Assembly: GCF_003991205.1 (NCBI RefSeq) | Contig: NZ_RXOZ01000037.1 | Coordinates: 62,001-126,000, forward strand | Length of the DNA stretch: 64,000 bases | Reading direction: 5' to 3' | Source: Georgenia sp. SYP-B2076 | GTDB taxonomy: Bacteria > Actinomycetota > Actinomycetes > Actinomycetales > Actinomycetaceae | Part shown: positions 1 to 8,928 of the stretch, in pieces | Position numbering within the stretch: position 1 is the first letter of the stretch | Layout of the letters: every line of letters begins with the position of its first letter | Translations under genes and position numbers: made by a program | The notes under the pieces: model-generated | Databases searched by the model: none | What the model was told of the DNA's origin: nothing | The model's input: the letters and a program-made list of their open reading frames with translations, nothing else

Positions 1-882
<882 letters not shown>

Positions 883-886
<4 letters not shown>

Positions 887-2061
887 CTGGCATCACGAGC
901 CTGCGCGAGCTCCTGACCAGGAACCTGCGCCAGAGCGGCATCTACATCGCCTTCGTGCTCATCGTGGGGCTGTTCACCATCCTGACCGGTGGCGTGCTCC
1001 TGAGCCCGGGCAACATCACCAACCTCGTCCTGCAGTACTCCTACATCCTCATCCTGGCCATCGGCATGGTCATCGTGATCATCGGTGGGCACATCGACCT
1101 CTCCGTCGGCTCGGTGGTGGCGCTCACCGGCGCCGTCTCTGCCGTCCTCGTCATCCAGAACGGGATGCCGTGGTGGGTCGGGGTGCTCGCCGCCCTGGGC
1201 ACGGGGCTGCTCGTCGGCGTGTGGCAGGGCTTCTGGGTCGCCTACGTCGGGATCCCCGCCTTCATCGTCACCCTCGCCGGCATGCTCATCTTCCGCGGGC
1301 TGACCCTGCAGGTGCTCCACAACATCTCGCTCTCGCCGTTCCCGGGGCAGTACCAGAGGATCGCGAGCGGCTTCCTCAACGGGCTCCTCGGGGGCCAGGG
1401 GGTCGACATCTTCACGCTGCTCATCGCCGCCATCGCGGTCGTGGGCTACGCCGTGAACTCGTTCCGGCACCGTCAGGCGCGCCTGCGGTACAAGCAGCCC
1501 GTCGAGGCGATGCCGCTGTTCATCCTCAAGGTGGTGGCCATCGCGATCGTCGTGATGCTGTTCGCCTACCAGCTCGCGCGCAGCCGTGGCCTGCCCATCG
1601 TGCTCATCCTCCTGGCTGTGCTGATCCTCGCGTACAGCCTCGTGACCACCAAGAGCGTCTTCGGCCGGCACGTCTACGCGATCGGGGGGAACCTCAGCGC
1701 GGCCATGCTCTCGGGCGTGAAGGTCCGAAAGGTCAACTTCTGGATCTTCGTCAACATGGGCCTGCTCTCCTCCGTCGCGGGCATCGTCTACTCCTCCCGC
1801 TCGAACGGGGCTCAGCCAGCGGCGGGCAACATGTTCGAGCTCGACGCGATCGCCGCCGCGTTCATCGGCGGTGCGGCCGTCACGGGCGGGGTGGGCACGG
1901 TGGTCGGCGCCATGGTCGGTGGTCTGATCATGGCGGTGATGAGCAACGGCATGCAGCTCATGGGCATCGAGCAGTCCGTCCAGGCCGTGGTCCGTGGTCT
2001 CGTGCTGCTGCTGGCCGTGGCCTTCGACGTCTACAACAAGCGGCGCGCCGGCACGCGCTGA
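883..2061 (+). CDS. mmsB: Sugar ABC transporter permease (MmsB/GguB family)
   Basis: A 392-residue integral membrane permease of the BPD_transp_2 (ribose/xylose-type) family and partner of the upstream ATPase. It is almost entirely hydrophobic, with about ten membrane segments. The family-typical GGHIDLSVGS motif is near residues 67-76. A hydrophilic Arg-rich loop near residue 200 separates the two halves. The ATG overlaps the stop of the ATPase. The extended C-terminal membrane half resembles multiple-monosaccharide permeases rather than RbsC. A hairpin follows the stop. The periplasmic binding protein probably lies upstream of the window. Confidence 0.9.
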
Positions 2062-2082
2062 GCCGCCGAACGACCAAGGGCA

Positions 2083-2120
2083 CCCGGTGGCCGACCTCGA
2101 GGAAGGGGACGGCCACCGGG
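2083..2120. terminator. Hairpin terminator between mmsB and trkA
   Basis: CCCGGTGGCCG (2083-2093) pairs perfectly with CGGCCACCGGG (2110-2120) across a 16-nt loop. It lies between two convergent genes and has no T-tract, as is usual for high-GC actinobacteria, so it may serve both strands. Confidence 0.6.
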
Positions 2121-2174
2121 CGCCGGCGTGCCCCCGGGCGACGGCGGGTGCGGTCGGCGCTGGGGGCTGCCCCT

Positions 2175-2843
2175 CTACGGCCGGTGCGCGAAGCGCTCCA
2201 GCAGGTTGGTGTCGCCGCTGACGATGAGGAGGTCGTCCGCCCCGACCAGCGTGTCCTCGGTGGCGTACTCGAACGGCTCGCCCGGCGGCTTCACACCGAT
2301 CACGGTGATGCCGTAGCGCTCGCGGACCTTCGACTGGCCCAGGGTGAAGCCGTGCGTCTCGCGCGGCGGGCGCATCTTGACGATGGTGAACCCGTCCTCC
2401 ATCTCGATGTAGTCGAGCATCTTGCCCGAGACCATGTGGGCGACGCGCTGGCCGGCGTCGTACTCGGGGTAGACGACGTGGGTCGCGCCGATGCGGCGCA
2501 GGATGCGCCCGTGCTCGGCGCTGATCGCCTTGGCCCAGATCTGGGGCACCTCCATGTCCACGAGGTTGCCGGTGATGAGCACCGACGCCTCGAGCGAGGT
2601 GCCCACCCCCACGACCGCGACGGGGAACTCCTCCGCGCCGAGCTGCTCGAGGGCCTCGGGGTTGGTGGCGTCCGCCTCGACGAGCGGGAGCCGGGTGGAC
2701 CACTGCTGGACCAGGGCGGGGTCCTTTTCCACCGCGAGGACCTCGCGGCCGAGCTTCTCCAGGGTGGCGGCCATCGCCGACCCGAACCGGCCGAGGCCGA
2801 TCACGAGTACCCCTGAGTCCTTGGACTCTGCCTTCTCTGCCAT
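2175..2843 (-). CDS. trkA: Potassium channel regulatory subunit TrkA/KtrA
   Basis: A 222-residue cytoplasmic RCK protein that gates the TrkH/KtrB-type potassium translocator. The Rossmann nucleotide-binding motif VIGLGRFGSAMA is near residue 14. Acidic residue E38 (AVEKDP) at the end of strand 2 suggests NAD(H)/ATP binding. A C-terminal RCK_C domain covers about 140-220. The ATG is preceded by AAGGAG at good spacing. The frame stays open upstream but that part is shadow coding of trkH. It lies 101 nt downstream of trkH on the same strand, so the two are probably co-transcribed. Confidence 0.93.
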   Translation of the reverse strand: MAEKAESKDSGVLVIGLGRFGSAMAATLEKLGREVLAVEKDPALVQQWSTRLPLVEADATNPEALEQLGAEEFPVAVVGVGTSLEASVLITGNLVDMEVPQIWAKAISAEHGRILRRIGATHVVYPEYDAGQRVAHMVSGKMLDYIEMEDGFTIVKMRPPRETHGFTLGQSKVRERYGITVIGVKPPGEPFEYATEDTLVGADDLLIVSGDTNLLERFAHRP

Positions 2844-2944
2844 CACATCTCCTTGGTGGGGCCGCGGCGGACGTGCGCCGCGGCCCGGCCGGTTGCTCGG
2901 TGGTTCGTGCGTGGCCGCGCTGCCATTGTGGCCCCGGGGCGCCG

Positions 2945-4324
2945 TCAGCCGATGATCGGCCGCTCGTGGGGCATGCGGATGACCCGCCTGCGCTCGCGCA
3001 GCGCGAGGGCCGCGGCGACCGTGATGGTGCCGGTGCGCCCGGCGAACATCAGGACGGTGAGGACGTACTTCCCCGAGTCGGGCAGCCCGGGCGTGATACC
3101 GGTGCTGAGGCCGCAGGTCGCGAACGCGGAGATCACCTCGAAGAGGATCACGTCCAGCCTCAGGTCGGTGACCATGAGGAGCAGCAGCGTCGACACGCCT
3201 ACGAGGGTCGCGCCGATGAACGCCACCGACACGGCCAGGCGCACGGTCGACGAGCCGATCCGCCGGCCGAAGGCCTCGATGTCCCGGTCGCCGCGCGCCT
3301 CGGCCACGATCGCCAGCAGCAGGACGGCGAGGGTCGAGACCTTGATGCCGCCCGCGGTCGAAGCGCTCCCGCCGCCGACGAACATCAGCGCGTCGGTGAA
3401 GAACCAGGTCGCCTCGCGCATGTCGCCGACGTCGACCGTGGAGAGCCCCGAGGAGCGCGGCGTCATCCCGTGGACCATGCTCGCCAGGATCTTCTCGTCG
3501 AAGGGCAGACCCGCCAGGGTGTCCCGGTTCGTCCACTCGAACAGGGCGAACACGAGCATCGCGACGACCGCGAGGCCGCCGGACGTCACCAGCGTCAGCT
3601 TGGCGTGGAGCGTCCACTTCTTCGGCGTGCGCCACAGCCGCGCGACGTTGAGGATCACGGGGAAGCCGATGGCGCCGATGAAGGTGCCGACCACGATGGG
3701 CAGGCCCAGCCACCAGTCGCCGACGAACGGCGTCAGGCCGCCCTCGATGATGACGAAGCCGGCGTTGTTGAAGATGCTCAGCGCCATGAACACGCCGTGC
3801 CACAGCGACTGCCCGAGCGACTCGCCGAGCGTGAGGAACCGCGGCACCAGGATCAGGGTCAGGGCGCCCTCGACCGTCAGCGACGCGACCAGTACGGCCC
3901 GGACGAGGGTGCCGACCTCACCCAGCCGGGTGGTCTTGGTCTCCGACGCCGCGAGCATCCGCTGGGTCAGGCCGATCCGGCGGGAGACCGCGAGGCCGAG
4001 GATCGAGGCCAGCGTCATGACGCCGAGGCCACCGATCTTGATGCCCACCAGGACCACCGCCTGGCCGAGCGGCGACCAGTACGTGGCGGTGTCCACGGTG
4101 GTCAGGCCGGTCACGCACACGGCCGACGTGGCGGTGAAGAGGGCGTCGATGAACGGCGCGCGATCCCCCGAGGCGGTGGCTGCGGGAAGGGAGAGCAGCG
4201 CCGTCTCGACGGCGATGATCGAGGCGAAGACCAGCAGCGCGAGACGTGCGGGGGAGGACCGGGCGATGTGGTCCAGCCAGTCGCGCGCCGCGCTCAGCGT
4301 GCCCGGGACCACATCCGTCGCCAC
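2945..4324 (-). CDS. trkH: Potassium uptake protein TrkH/KtrB
   Basis: A 459-residue membrane subunit of a Trk/Ktr potassium uptake system. All four pore-loop selectivity segments are visible: VCVTGL, NNAGF, PRSSGLST and ATCGLSTGIT, each carrying the key glycine. I chose the GTG at 4324 because the residues before it (from 4570) are Arg/Pro-rich low complexity and unlike the family. No convincing ribosome site is present, so the start is uncertain. The length from 4324 matches KtrB (about 450). It pairs with trkA downstream. Confidence 0.9.
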   Translation of the reverse strand: MATDVVPGTLSAARDWLDHIARSSPARLALLVFASIIAVETALLSLPAATASGDRAPFIDALFTATSAVCVTGLTTVDTATYWSPLGQAVVLVGIKIGGLGVMTLASILGLAVSRRIGLTQRMLAASETKTTRLGEVGTLVRAVLVASLTVEGALTLILVPRFLTLGESLGQSLWHGVFMALSIFNNAGFVIIEGGLTPFVGDWWLGLPIVVGTFIGAIGFPVILNVARLWRTPKKWTLHAKLTLVTSGGLAVVAMLVFALFEWTNRDTLAGLPFDEKILASMVHGMTPRSSGLSTVDVGDMREATWFFTDALMFVGGGSASTAGGIKVSTLAVLLLAIVAEARGDRDIEAFGRRIGSSTVRLAVSVAFIGATLVGVSTLLLLMVTDLRLDVILFEVISAFATCGLSTGITPGLPDSGKYVLTVLMFAGRTGTITVAAALALRERRRVIRMPHERPIIG

Positions 4325-4551
4325 GAGGACTTCCCTTCCCACGCGCCCTCGGCACGGCTCGACCCCACGCCCGCGGCGCCAGCCCGCGGCGCAGGCGCGG
4401 GCCACGCCCACCTTGGCACAACGTCCGCCTCGCCCGCGCACGCTGGCGTGCGTCCGCGCACGTGGCGGGGCCGCACGGCAGCGCGACGGCGCAGGCCGGA
4501 CGATCCGCCGCCGGCTTGTGGTGACGGTCACGGGCACGCGCCGCCGCCCGC

Positions 4552-4557
4552 TACGGT
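4552..4557 (+). promoter_or_regulatory. Candidate leaderless -10 (TACGGT) of acuC
   Basis: TACGGT ends 5 nt before the ATG at 4563, so transcription would begin at or within a base or two of the start codon. There is no Shine-Dalgarno sequence. Confidence 0.45.
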
Positions 4558-4562
4558 GAGGC

Positions 4563-5741
4563 ATGCCCACCGATGCGCTGCTGGTCTGGTCCGAGGACCT
4601 CGTCAGCTATAACTTCGGCCTCGGTCATCCCATGGCGCCGGTCCGGCTGATGCTCACGCACCGCCTCCTGGGCGACCTGGGGATCCTCGACCTGCCCGAG
4701 CTGCGGCTGGCCCCGGCCCCCGTGGCCAGCGACGCCGAGCTCGCCCTGGTGCACACCCCCGACTACGTCGCAGCCGTGCACGAGGCGGAGGCGGACGGCC
4801 ACCCCCGGCCGCAGTTCGGGCTCGGCGACGACGACACGCCCGTCTTCGGCCAGGTCCACACCGCGTCGGCGCGGATCGTCGGCTCGACCCTGACCGCGGC
4901 CCAGGCCCTCTGGCGGGGGGACGTGACGCGTGCCGTGAGCGTGGCGGGGGGCATGCACCACGCCATGCCCGGCCGCGCGTCGGGGTTCTGCGTCTACAAC
5001 GACGCCGCCGTCGCCATCTCGTGGCTGCTCGGGCAGGGCGCGCGCGTGGCCTACGTCGACATGGACGCGCACCACGGCGACGGCGTCGAACGCACCTTCT
5101 GGGACGACGACCGCGTGCTGACCGTCTCCGTCCACCAGCACCCGGGCAGCCTCTTCCCCGGCACCGGGTACGCCCAGGACATCGGCTCGGCGGGCGCCCG
5201 CGGGACCGCCGCCAACGTCGCGCTGCCGCCGGGGACGTCCGACGCCGCGTGGCTGCGCGCCATCGAGGCGGTCGCCGTGCCCCTGGTGCGCGAGCACGCG
5301 CCCGACGTCCTCGTCACCCAGCACGGCTGCGACTGCCACGGGCGGGACCCGCTCGCCCAGCTGGACGTCTCCGTCGACGCCCAGCGCGCCGCGGCCCTGA
5401 TGATGGCCGGGCTCGCCGACGAGCGCCCGCCGGGACGCTGGCTGGCGCTCGGCGGCGGAGGCTACGAGGTGGTGGGGGTCGTGCCGCGCGCCTGGGCGCA
5501 CCTGGTCGCCATCGTCGCCGGGCACCCGATCGACCCGGCCACGCCCGTGCCGGAGGCGTGGCGCGCGCGGGTGCACGACCTTGCGGACGTGACCGCGCCG
5601 GAGACCATGAGCGACGGGCGCGACGGGACGTATCCCCGGTTCGCGGACGGTTTCAACCCGGATGACGCCGTCGACCGGGCGATCATGGCCACCCGTCAGG
5701 CGGTGTTCCCGTGGCACGGGCTGGATCCGCTGCTCGACTGA
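4563..5741 (+). CDS. acuC: AcuC-like histone deacetylase-family hydrolase
   Basis: A 392-residue arginase/deacetylase-fold zinc hydrolase. The paired active-site histidines are in GGMHHAMPG (about residue 130). The zinc ligands are in VDMDAHHGDG (about 166-175) and QHGCDCHG (about 253-260). The catalytic tyrosine is in GGGGY (about 297-301). AcuC proteins deacetylate acetyl-CoA synthetase and so regulate acetate use; that role is inferred from the family. It is a single gene transcribed divergently from trkH, with a 238-nt gap that holds nothing else I recognise. Confidence 0.88.
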   Translation: MPTDALLVWSEDLVSYNFGLGHPMAPVRLMLTHRLLGDLGILDLPELRLAPAPVASDAELALVHTPDYVAAVHEAEADGHPRPQFGLGDDDTPVFGQVHTASARIVGSTLTAAQALWRGDVTRAVSVAGGMHHAMPGRASGFCVYNDAAVAISWLLGQGARVAYVDMDAHHGDGVERTFWDDDRVLTVSVHQHPGSLFPGTGYAQDIGSAGARGTAANVALPPGTSDAAWLRAIEAVAVPLVREHAPDVLVTQHGCDCHGRDPLAQLDVSVDAQRAAALMMAGLADERPPGRWLALGGGGYEVVGVVPRAWAHLVAIVAGHPIDPATPVPEAWRARVHDLADVTAPETMSDGRDGTYPRFADGFNPDDAVDRAIMATRQAVFPWHGLDPLLD

Positions 5742-5802
5742 GGCCCGGGCGCCGTTCCCGCACGGCGAACGAACGCTGTTTCCACGCGGCCCCGATTACC
5801 CC

Positions 5803-5838
5803 TATATTTCGCTCTGGAGAAGCCCGCCATGTTGGCGG
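5803..5838 (+). promoter_or_regulatory. Promoter and 5' leader inverted repeat of the small HTH gene
   Basis: TATATT (5803-5808) is an unusually AT-rich -10 for this genome. About 15 nt downstream, CCGCCA (5824-5829) and TGGCGG (5833-5838) form a 6-bp inverted repeat with a 3-nt spacer. It would be in the transcribed leader, as an operator or a hairpin, just ahead of the AAGGA ribosome site. Confidence 0.45.
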
Positions 5839-5859
5839 CACGAATAAGGACGGGTGGAC

Positions 5860-6075
5860 ATGGCTGAGCAGCAAGGGCCGCCGCGGTTTCTCACCGTCGC
5901 CGAGGTCGCCGAGCTCATGCGGGTGTCCAAGATGACGGTGTACCGCATGGTGCACGCCGGCGAGATGCCCGCCGTGCGCATGGGTCGTTCGTTCCGCGTG
6001 CCGCAGGCCGCCGTCGAGCATCTGATCAGCCAGGGGCTCGGCGACTGGGGGCAGGCGTCGGCCGGCGGCCGGTGA
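5860..6075 (+). CDS. Small excisionase-type helix-turn-helix protein
   Basis: A 71-residue MerR-like/excisionase-family DNA-binding protein. The motif FLTVAEVAELMRVSKMTVYR (residues 10-29) is the helix-turn-helix, followed by the GEMPAVRMGRSFRV wing. It resembles M. tuberculosis Rv0500A and, more distantly, BldC. The ATG at 5860 was preferred over GTG 5854 because AAGGA lies 9 nt upstream of the ATG. It sits directly before the bS22 gene, a conserved actinobacterial pairing, which suggests a housekeeping role in transcription rather than phage excision. Confidence 0.85.
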   Translation: MAEQQGPPRFLTVAEVAELMRVSKMTVYRMVHAGEMPAVRMGRSFRVPQAAVEHLISQGLGDWGQASAGGR

Positions 6076-6146
6076 GCGGGTAGAATCTCTGTGTTCTGCG
6101 CGCGGCCGCCCGCCCCGCGCCCCGCGATCAACCCTGTGAGGTCCCT

Positions 6147-6245
6147 ATGGGCTCAGTCATCAAGAAGCGCCGCAAGCGCATGTCGAAGAAGAAGCACCGC
6201 AAGCTGCTTCGTAAGACGCGTCACCAGCGTCGTAACAAGAAGTGA
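6147..6245 (+). CDS. Small ribosomal subunit protein bS22 (AURKAIP1/COX24 domain)
   Basis: A 32-residue, extremely basic protein beginning [19 protein letters not shown] and ending RRNKK. This is close to identical to the actinobacterial bS22 found at the decoding region of the small ribosomal subunit in mycobacteria. A GAGG ribosome site precedes the ATG. A -10-like TAGAAT lies at 6081-6086. It is short enough to be missed by routine gene calling, but the sequence is diagnostic. Confidence 0.93.
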   Translation: MGSVIKKRRKRMSKKKHRKLLRKTRHQRRNKK

Positions 6246-6249
6246 CGCC

Positions 6250-6300
6250 GGCGCCCCACGGGGCGCCATGACGGCAGGCCCGGCCCCAGCGCCGGGCCTG
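6250..6300. terminator. Double hairpin terminator between bS22 and HAD genes
   Basis: Two hairpins lie in tandem. GGCGCCCC/GGGGCGCC (6250-6257 with 6260-6267) and CAGGCCCGG/CCGGGCCTG (6275-6283 with 6292-6300) separate convergent genes and could stop transcription from both sides. Confidence 0.6.
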
Positions 6301-6308
6301 AGCCGTCT

Positions 6309-7124
6309 TCAGGGCCGCGCCCGCACCCGCCGCAGGAGCGCCCGCGCCACGATGGAGACCGCCCACGCGGTGCCCGCCCAGCTGGCCGAGCGGGCCCCGG
6401 CGCGCAGGTCCTGCTTCACCGACCGCCGTCGGCGGCGGAAGTCCCGCACCGGCCAGCCCACCTCCGCGGCGTGCAGGCGCAGCCGCGGCTCCGGGTTGAT
6501 CGCGCAGGGATGCCCGACGGCGCCCAGGATCGGCACGTCGTTGATCGAGTCGCCGTAGGCGTACGAGCCGCCCAGGTCGATGCCCCGCGCGGCGGCGAGC
6601 TCGCGCACGGCCGCCTCCTTGCCCGGCCCGTGCAGCATCGTCCCGGTCAGCTTGCCGGTGTAGTGACCGTCGGTGGCCTCCATGCGCGTGGCCAGCGCGC
6701 CGGTGGCGCCCAGGCGCCGGGCCAGCAGGTCCGCGATCTCGGTCGGGGTGGCCGTGATCAGCCAGACCTCGTGGCCGGCGTCGAGGTGGGCCTGCAGAAG
6801 GGCACGGGTGCCGGGGAAGACCCGGTGGCCGAGCACCTCGTCGTAGACCTCCTCGCCGATCGAGATGATCTCGGCGACCGAGCGGCCCTCGATGAGGCGC
6901 AGGGCGCGTTCCTTGATGGCCGCGATGCGCAGCAGGTTCTCGCCCAGGACCGCGTAGGCCACGGAGTGCCGCGCGGCGAAGAGGATGTCGCGCAGGCCGA
7001 AGAAGCCGCGCCGGTAGAGCTCGCGGGCCAGGTGGTACGCGCTCGCGCCCCGGATGATGGTGTTGTCGACGTCGAAGAAGGCCGCGACGTGGTCGGTGGC
7101 GGCCTCTACCTCGGGTCGTGGCAC
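6309..7124 (-). CDS. HAD-IB family phosphatase (SerB1-like)
   Basis: A 271-residue haloacid dehalogenase phosphatase. The nucleophile motif DVDNT is at residues 18-22. Motif II is in LITAT. Motif IV is in YGDSINDVPIL near residue 190. The family includes phosphoserine phosphatase and the cell-envelope CicA/SerB1 group; the substrate is not evident. The Arg-rich C-terminus may be membrane-peripheral. GTG 7124 was chosen because TAGGCT on the minus strand ends 6 nt before it, consistent with leaderless expression. It is divergent from the glutaredoxin gene. Confidence 0.88.
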   Translation of the reverse strand: MPRPEVEAATDHVAAFFDVDNTIIRGASAYHLARELYRRGFFGLRDILFAARHSVAYAVLGENLLRIAAIKERALRLIEGRSVAEIISIGEEVYDEVLGHRVFPGTRALLQAHLDAGHEVWLITATPTEIADLLARRLGATGALATRMEATDGHYTGKLTGTMLHGPGKEAAVRELAAARGIDLGGSYAYGDSINDVPILGAVGHPCAINPEPRLRLHAAEVGWPVRDFRRRRRSVKQDLRAGARSASWAGTAWAVSIVARALLRRVRARP

Positions 7125-7130
7125 CCGGCC

Positions 7131-7161
7131 AGCCTAACGGCGCCCCGCGCCCGCGTAGGGT
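7131..7161. promoter_or_regulatory. Divergent leaderless -10 elements (HAD gene / glutaredoxin)
   Basis: In a 44-nt intergenic gap, TAGGCT on the minus strand (7131-7136) lies 6 nt before GTG 7124. TAGGGT on the plus strand (7156-7161) lies 7 nt before ATG 7169. Neither gene has a ribosome site, and the two promoters are close enough to interfere with each other. Confidence 0.45.
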
Positions 7162-7168
7162 CGTGGCC

Positions 7169-7453
7169 ATGGACGACACTGGAGCGGCGGCGCCCGCGGG
7201 CGGGACTGGCGGCGGATCCCGGGTGGTCCTCTACGGACGCGCCGGCTGCCACCTGTGCGACCAGGCCAGGACGATGCTCCTTGGCCTGCGCGAGGCGACG
7301 GGGGAGGGCTTCGAGGAGGTCGACATCGACGCGGACCCCGCCCTGCGCGAGAAGTACGGCGAGCTCGTCCCCGTCGTCACGGTCGACGGGGTGCAGCAGG
7401 GCTACTGGCGCATCGACGCCGGGCGTGTGCGCGCGGCGCTCGGGCGCGGCTGA
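7169..7453 (+). CDS. Glutaredoxin-like protein
   Basis: A 94-residue thioredoxin-fold protein with a CHLC active site at residues 27-30 (GRAGCHLC) and the cis-proline in LVPVVTVDG. This is the DUF836/glutaredoxin-like group typical of actinobacteria (compare Rv0508), which often sits beside the HAD gene as here. ATG 7169 was preferred over upstream in-frame starts because they would run into the divergent gene. The specific electron donor or client is unknown. Confidence 0.85.
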   Translation: MDDTGAAAPAGGTGGGSRVVLYGRAGCHLCDQARTMLLGLREATGEGFEEVDIDADPALREKYGELVPVVTVDGVQQGYWRIDAGRVRAALGRG

Positions 7454-7472
7454 CCTCGCGGCGACGGCGGGA

Positions 7473-7538
7473 CACGACGGCGGCGCCGGGACGCCACGAC
7501 GGCGGCGCCGGGACACCACGACGGCGGCGCCTGGTGCA
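7473..7538. repeat. 22-bp period tandem repeat (three units)
   Basis: The core CACGACGGCGGCGCC recurs at 7473, 7495 and 7517 with a 22-bp period. The third unit supplies the left arm of the adjoining terminator hairpin. It lies just downstream of the glutaredoxin stop, and no coding function is apparent. Confidence 0.75.
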
Positions 7539-7550
7539 GGCACCGCCGTC
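7520..7550. terminator. 14-bp stem terminator between glutaredoxin and yceI
   Basis: GACGGCGGCGCCTG (7520-7533) pairs with CAGGCACCGCCGTC (7537-7550) with one wobble and a 3-nt loop. It lies between convergent genes. Confidence 0.65.
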
Positions 7551-7607
7551 GGTGGGTGCGGCCGCGTCCGTGCGGCCGGCCGGGTCGGGTCCGAGGACCC
7601 GGGTGAC

Positions 7608-8150
7608 TCAGGCCTCGGTGACCGGGTTGGCCTCGACCTCGAGCGAGATCTTGATCTTGTCGCCCACCAGGAAGCCGCCGGTCTCCATGGCCGCGTTCCA
7701 GGTGAGGCCGAACTCCTTGCGGGAGATCTCGGTGCCGGCGGAGAAGCCGATACGGGGGGCGCCGAAGGCGTCGACGACGGAGCCGTTGAACTCGGTCTCC
7801 AGCGTGACGGGCTTGGTCACGTCGTTGATCGTGAGCTCGCCGACGATCTTGAACTCCTCGCCCGCACCCTCGATGCCGGTGGTCACGAACGTCCAGGTCG
7901 GCTTGCTCTCCGCGTCCCAGAAGTCGGCCGAGCGCAGGTGGCCGTCGCGGTTCGCGTCGCCGGTGTTGATCGACGAGGCGTCGATGTTCACGGTGGCCTT
8001 CGAGTCCGCGAAGTTCTCGGCGACGACGATGGTGCCGTCGACCTTCTCGAACTTGCCGCGCACCTTGGAGATGCCGGCGTGGCGGACGGTGAAGCCGACG
8101 TCGGTGTGCGAGGCGTCGATGACGTAGGTGCCAGCGGGGATCGAGCTCAT
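7608..8150 (-). CDS. YceI family lipid-binding-like protein
   Basis: A 180-residue protein with the YceI beta-barrel signature. The N-terminal segment GTYVIDASHTDVGFTVRH is typical, and the GDANRDGHLRSADFWD motif is present near residues 64-79. YceI proteins bind polyisoprenoid or other amphipathic lipids. No signal peptide is seen, so this member is cytoplasmic. GGAGGAACC precedes the ATG. It is divergent from a MarR regulator with a clear promoter and operator between them, so it is probably a regulated stress gene. Confidence 0.93.
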   Translation of the reverse strand: MSSIPAGTYVIDASHTDVGFTVRHAGISKVRGKFEKVDGTIVVAENFADSKATVNIDASSINTGDANRDGHLRSADFWDAESKPTWTFVTTGIEGAGEEFKIVGELTINDVTKPVTLETEFNGSVVDAFGAPRIGFSAGTEISRKEFGLTWNAAMETGGFLVGDKIKISLEVEANPVTEA

Positions 8151-8175
8151 GGTTCCTCCGAGGGGATCGAACAAG

Positions 8176-8193
8176 TAGTTGACGATTGAACTA
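8176..8193. promoter_or_regulatory. MarR-type operator
   Basis: TAGTTGACGATTGAACTA is an 18-bp palindrome with 7-bp arms and one mismatch per arm pair. It overlaps the -10 and transcription start of the yceI promoter, so binding would block yceI. The adjacent divergent marR product is the likely ligand-responsive repressor. Confidence 0.65.
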
Positions 8194-8220
8194 TATACTG
8201 GGCGGGTGTGGTCTGCGCAA
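8192..8220 (-). promoter_or_regulatory. yceI promoter
   Basis: On the minus strand, TTGCGC (8220-8215) and TATATA (8197-8192) are separated by exactly 17 nt. This is close to the sigma-70-type consensus and much more AT-rich than its surroundings. Confidence 0.65.
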
Positions 8221-8358
8221 GTGATCCCGCCCACGGGTATCAGAGCCTGAGACGGTCCCGCCCGCGATGTCCGTCGCGGGGCTGGGCACGGTGCGCGCGG
8301 CCGTACGACGATGGTGAGTGACCAACCGGCGCCCCGGGCGCCGAGGAGGGTGAGACAC

Positions 8359-8886
8359 ATGTCCGCACCGACGCAGCCGGCGACGCGCTGGCTCGACGCC
8401 GACCAGCAGCACAGCTGGCGCCAGCTCCTGCGGGGTTCGGCCCAGCTTTTCGACGACATCAACCGCGACCTCGAGGAGCGGTCGGGGCTCTCGCTCAGCG
8501 AGTACGAGGTGCTCGTCCGGCTCACGGAGGCGGAGGGCCGGACGATGCGCATGTCCGTCCTCGCGTCCGAGCTCGTGCACTCCCGCTCGCGCCTGACGCA
8601 CACCGTCCGGCGGATGGAGAGCGCCGGGCTGGTGGAACGTCGCACCTGCTCCGACGACCGGCGAGGGGTCAACTGCACCCTCACCGACGCCGGGTTCGAC
8701 CGCCTCGTGGCCGCGGCGCCCGGCCACGTCGACTCCGTCCGCGCGCGGCTGGTGGACCGGATCACGCCCGAGCAGATGCACCAGCTCGGCGAGATCATGG
8801 CCGTCTTCGCCGACGACGGCGAGACGGCGCACGCGCCGGGGGACGGCGCGCCGTCCGGCACCAGCGCGGACGCCGGGGACGAGTAG
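8359..8886 (+). CDS. MarR family transcriptional regulator
   Basis: A 175-residue winged-helix regulator. The recognition helix region MSVLASELVHSRSRLTHTVRRME is near residues 56-78 and the wing RTCSDDRRGVNCTLTDAG is near 87-104. The C-terminus is a disordered acidic tail. ATG 8359 has GAGGAGGG upstream; the alternative at 8311 lacks a ribosome site. It is divergent from yceI, and the palindrome at 8176-8193 is its probable operator. Confidence 0.9.
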   Translation: MSAPTQPATRWLDADQQHSWRQLLRGSAQLFDDINRDLEERSGLSLSEYEVLVRLTEAEGRTMRMSVLASELVHSRSRLTHTVRRMESAGLVERRTCSDDRRGVNCTLTDAGFDRLVAAAPGHVDSVRARLVDRITPEQMHQLGEIMAVFADDGETAHAPGDGAPSGTSADAGDE

Positions 8887-8916
8887 GGCCCGGTCCGCCC
8901 GGTTCGCTGAGTTTGC

Positions 8917-8922
8917 GACACT
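8917..8922 (+). promoter_or_regulatory. Candidate leaderless -10 (GACACT)
   Basis: GACACT ends 6 nt before the ATG at 8929, and there is no ribosome site. It fits the nAnnnT pattern seen before many genes here. Confidence 0.35.
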
Positions 8923-8928
8923 GGGGTC

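Noticed and set aside
5860-6075. Identification of the small HTH gene as bldC
   Set aside because: The fold is shared, but the neighbouring bS22 gene fits the Rv0500A family better than the Streptomyces development regulator.
7473-7538. Possible mini CRISPR array
   Set aside because: The repeats are contiguous with only 22-bp periodicity and no spacers, and no cas genes are present.
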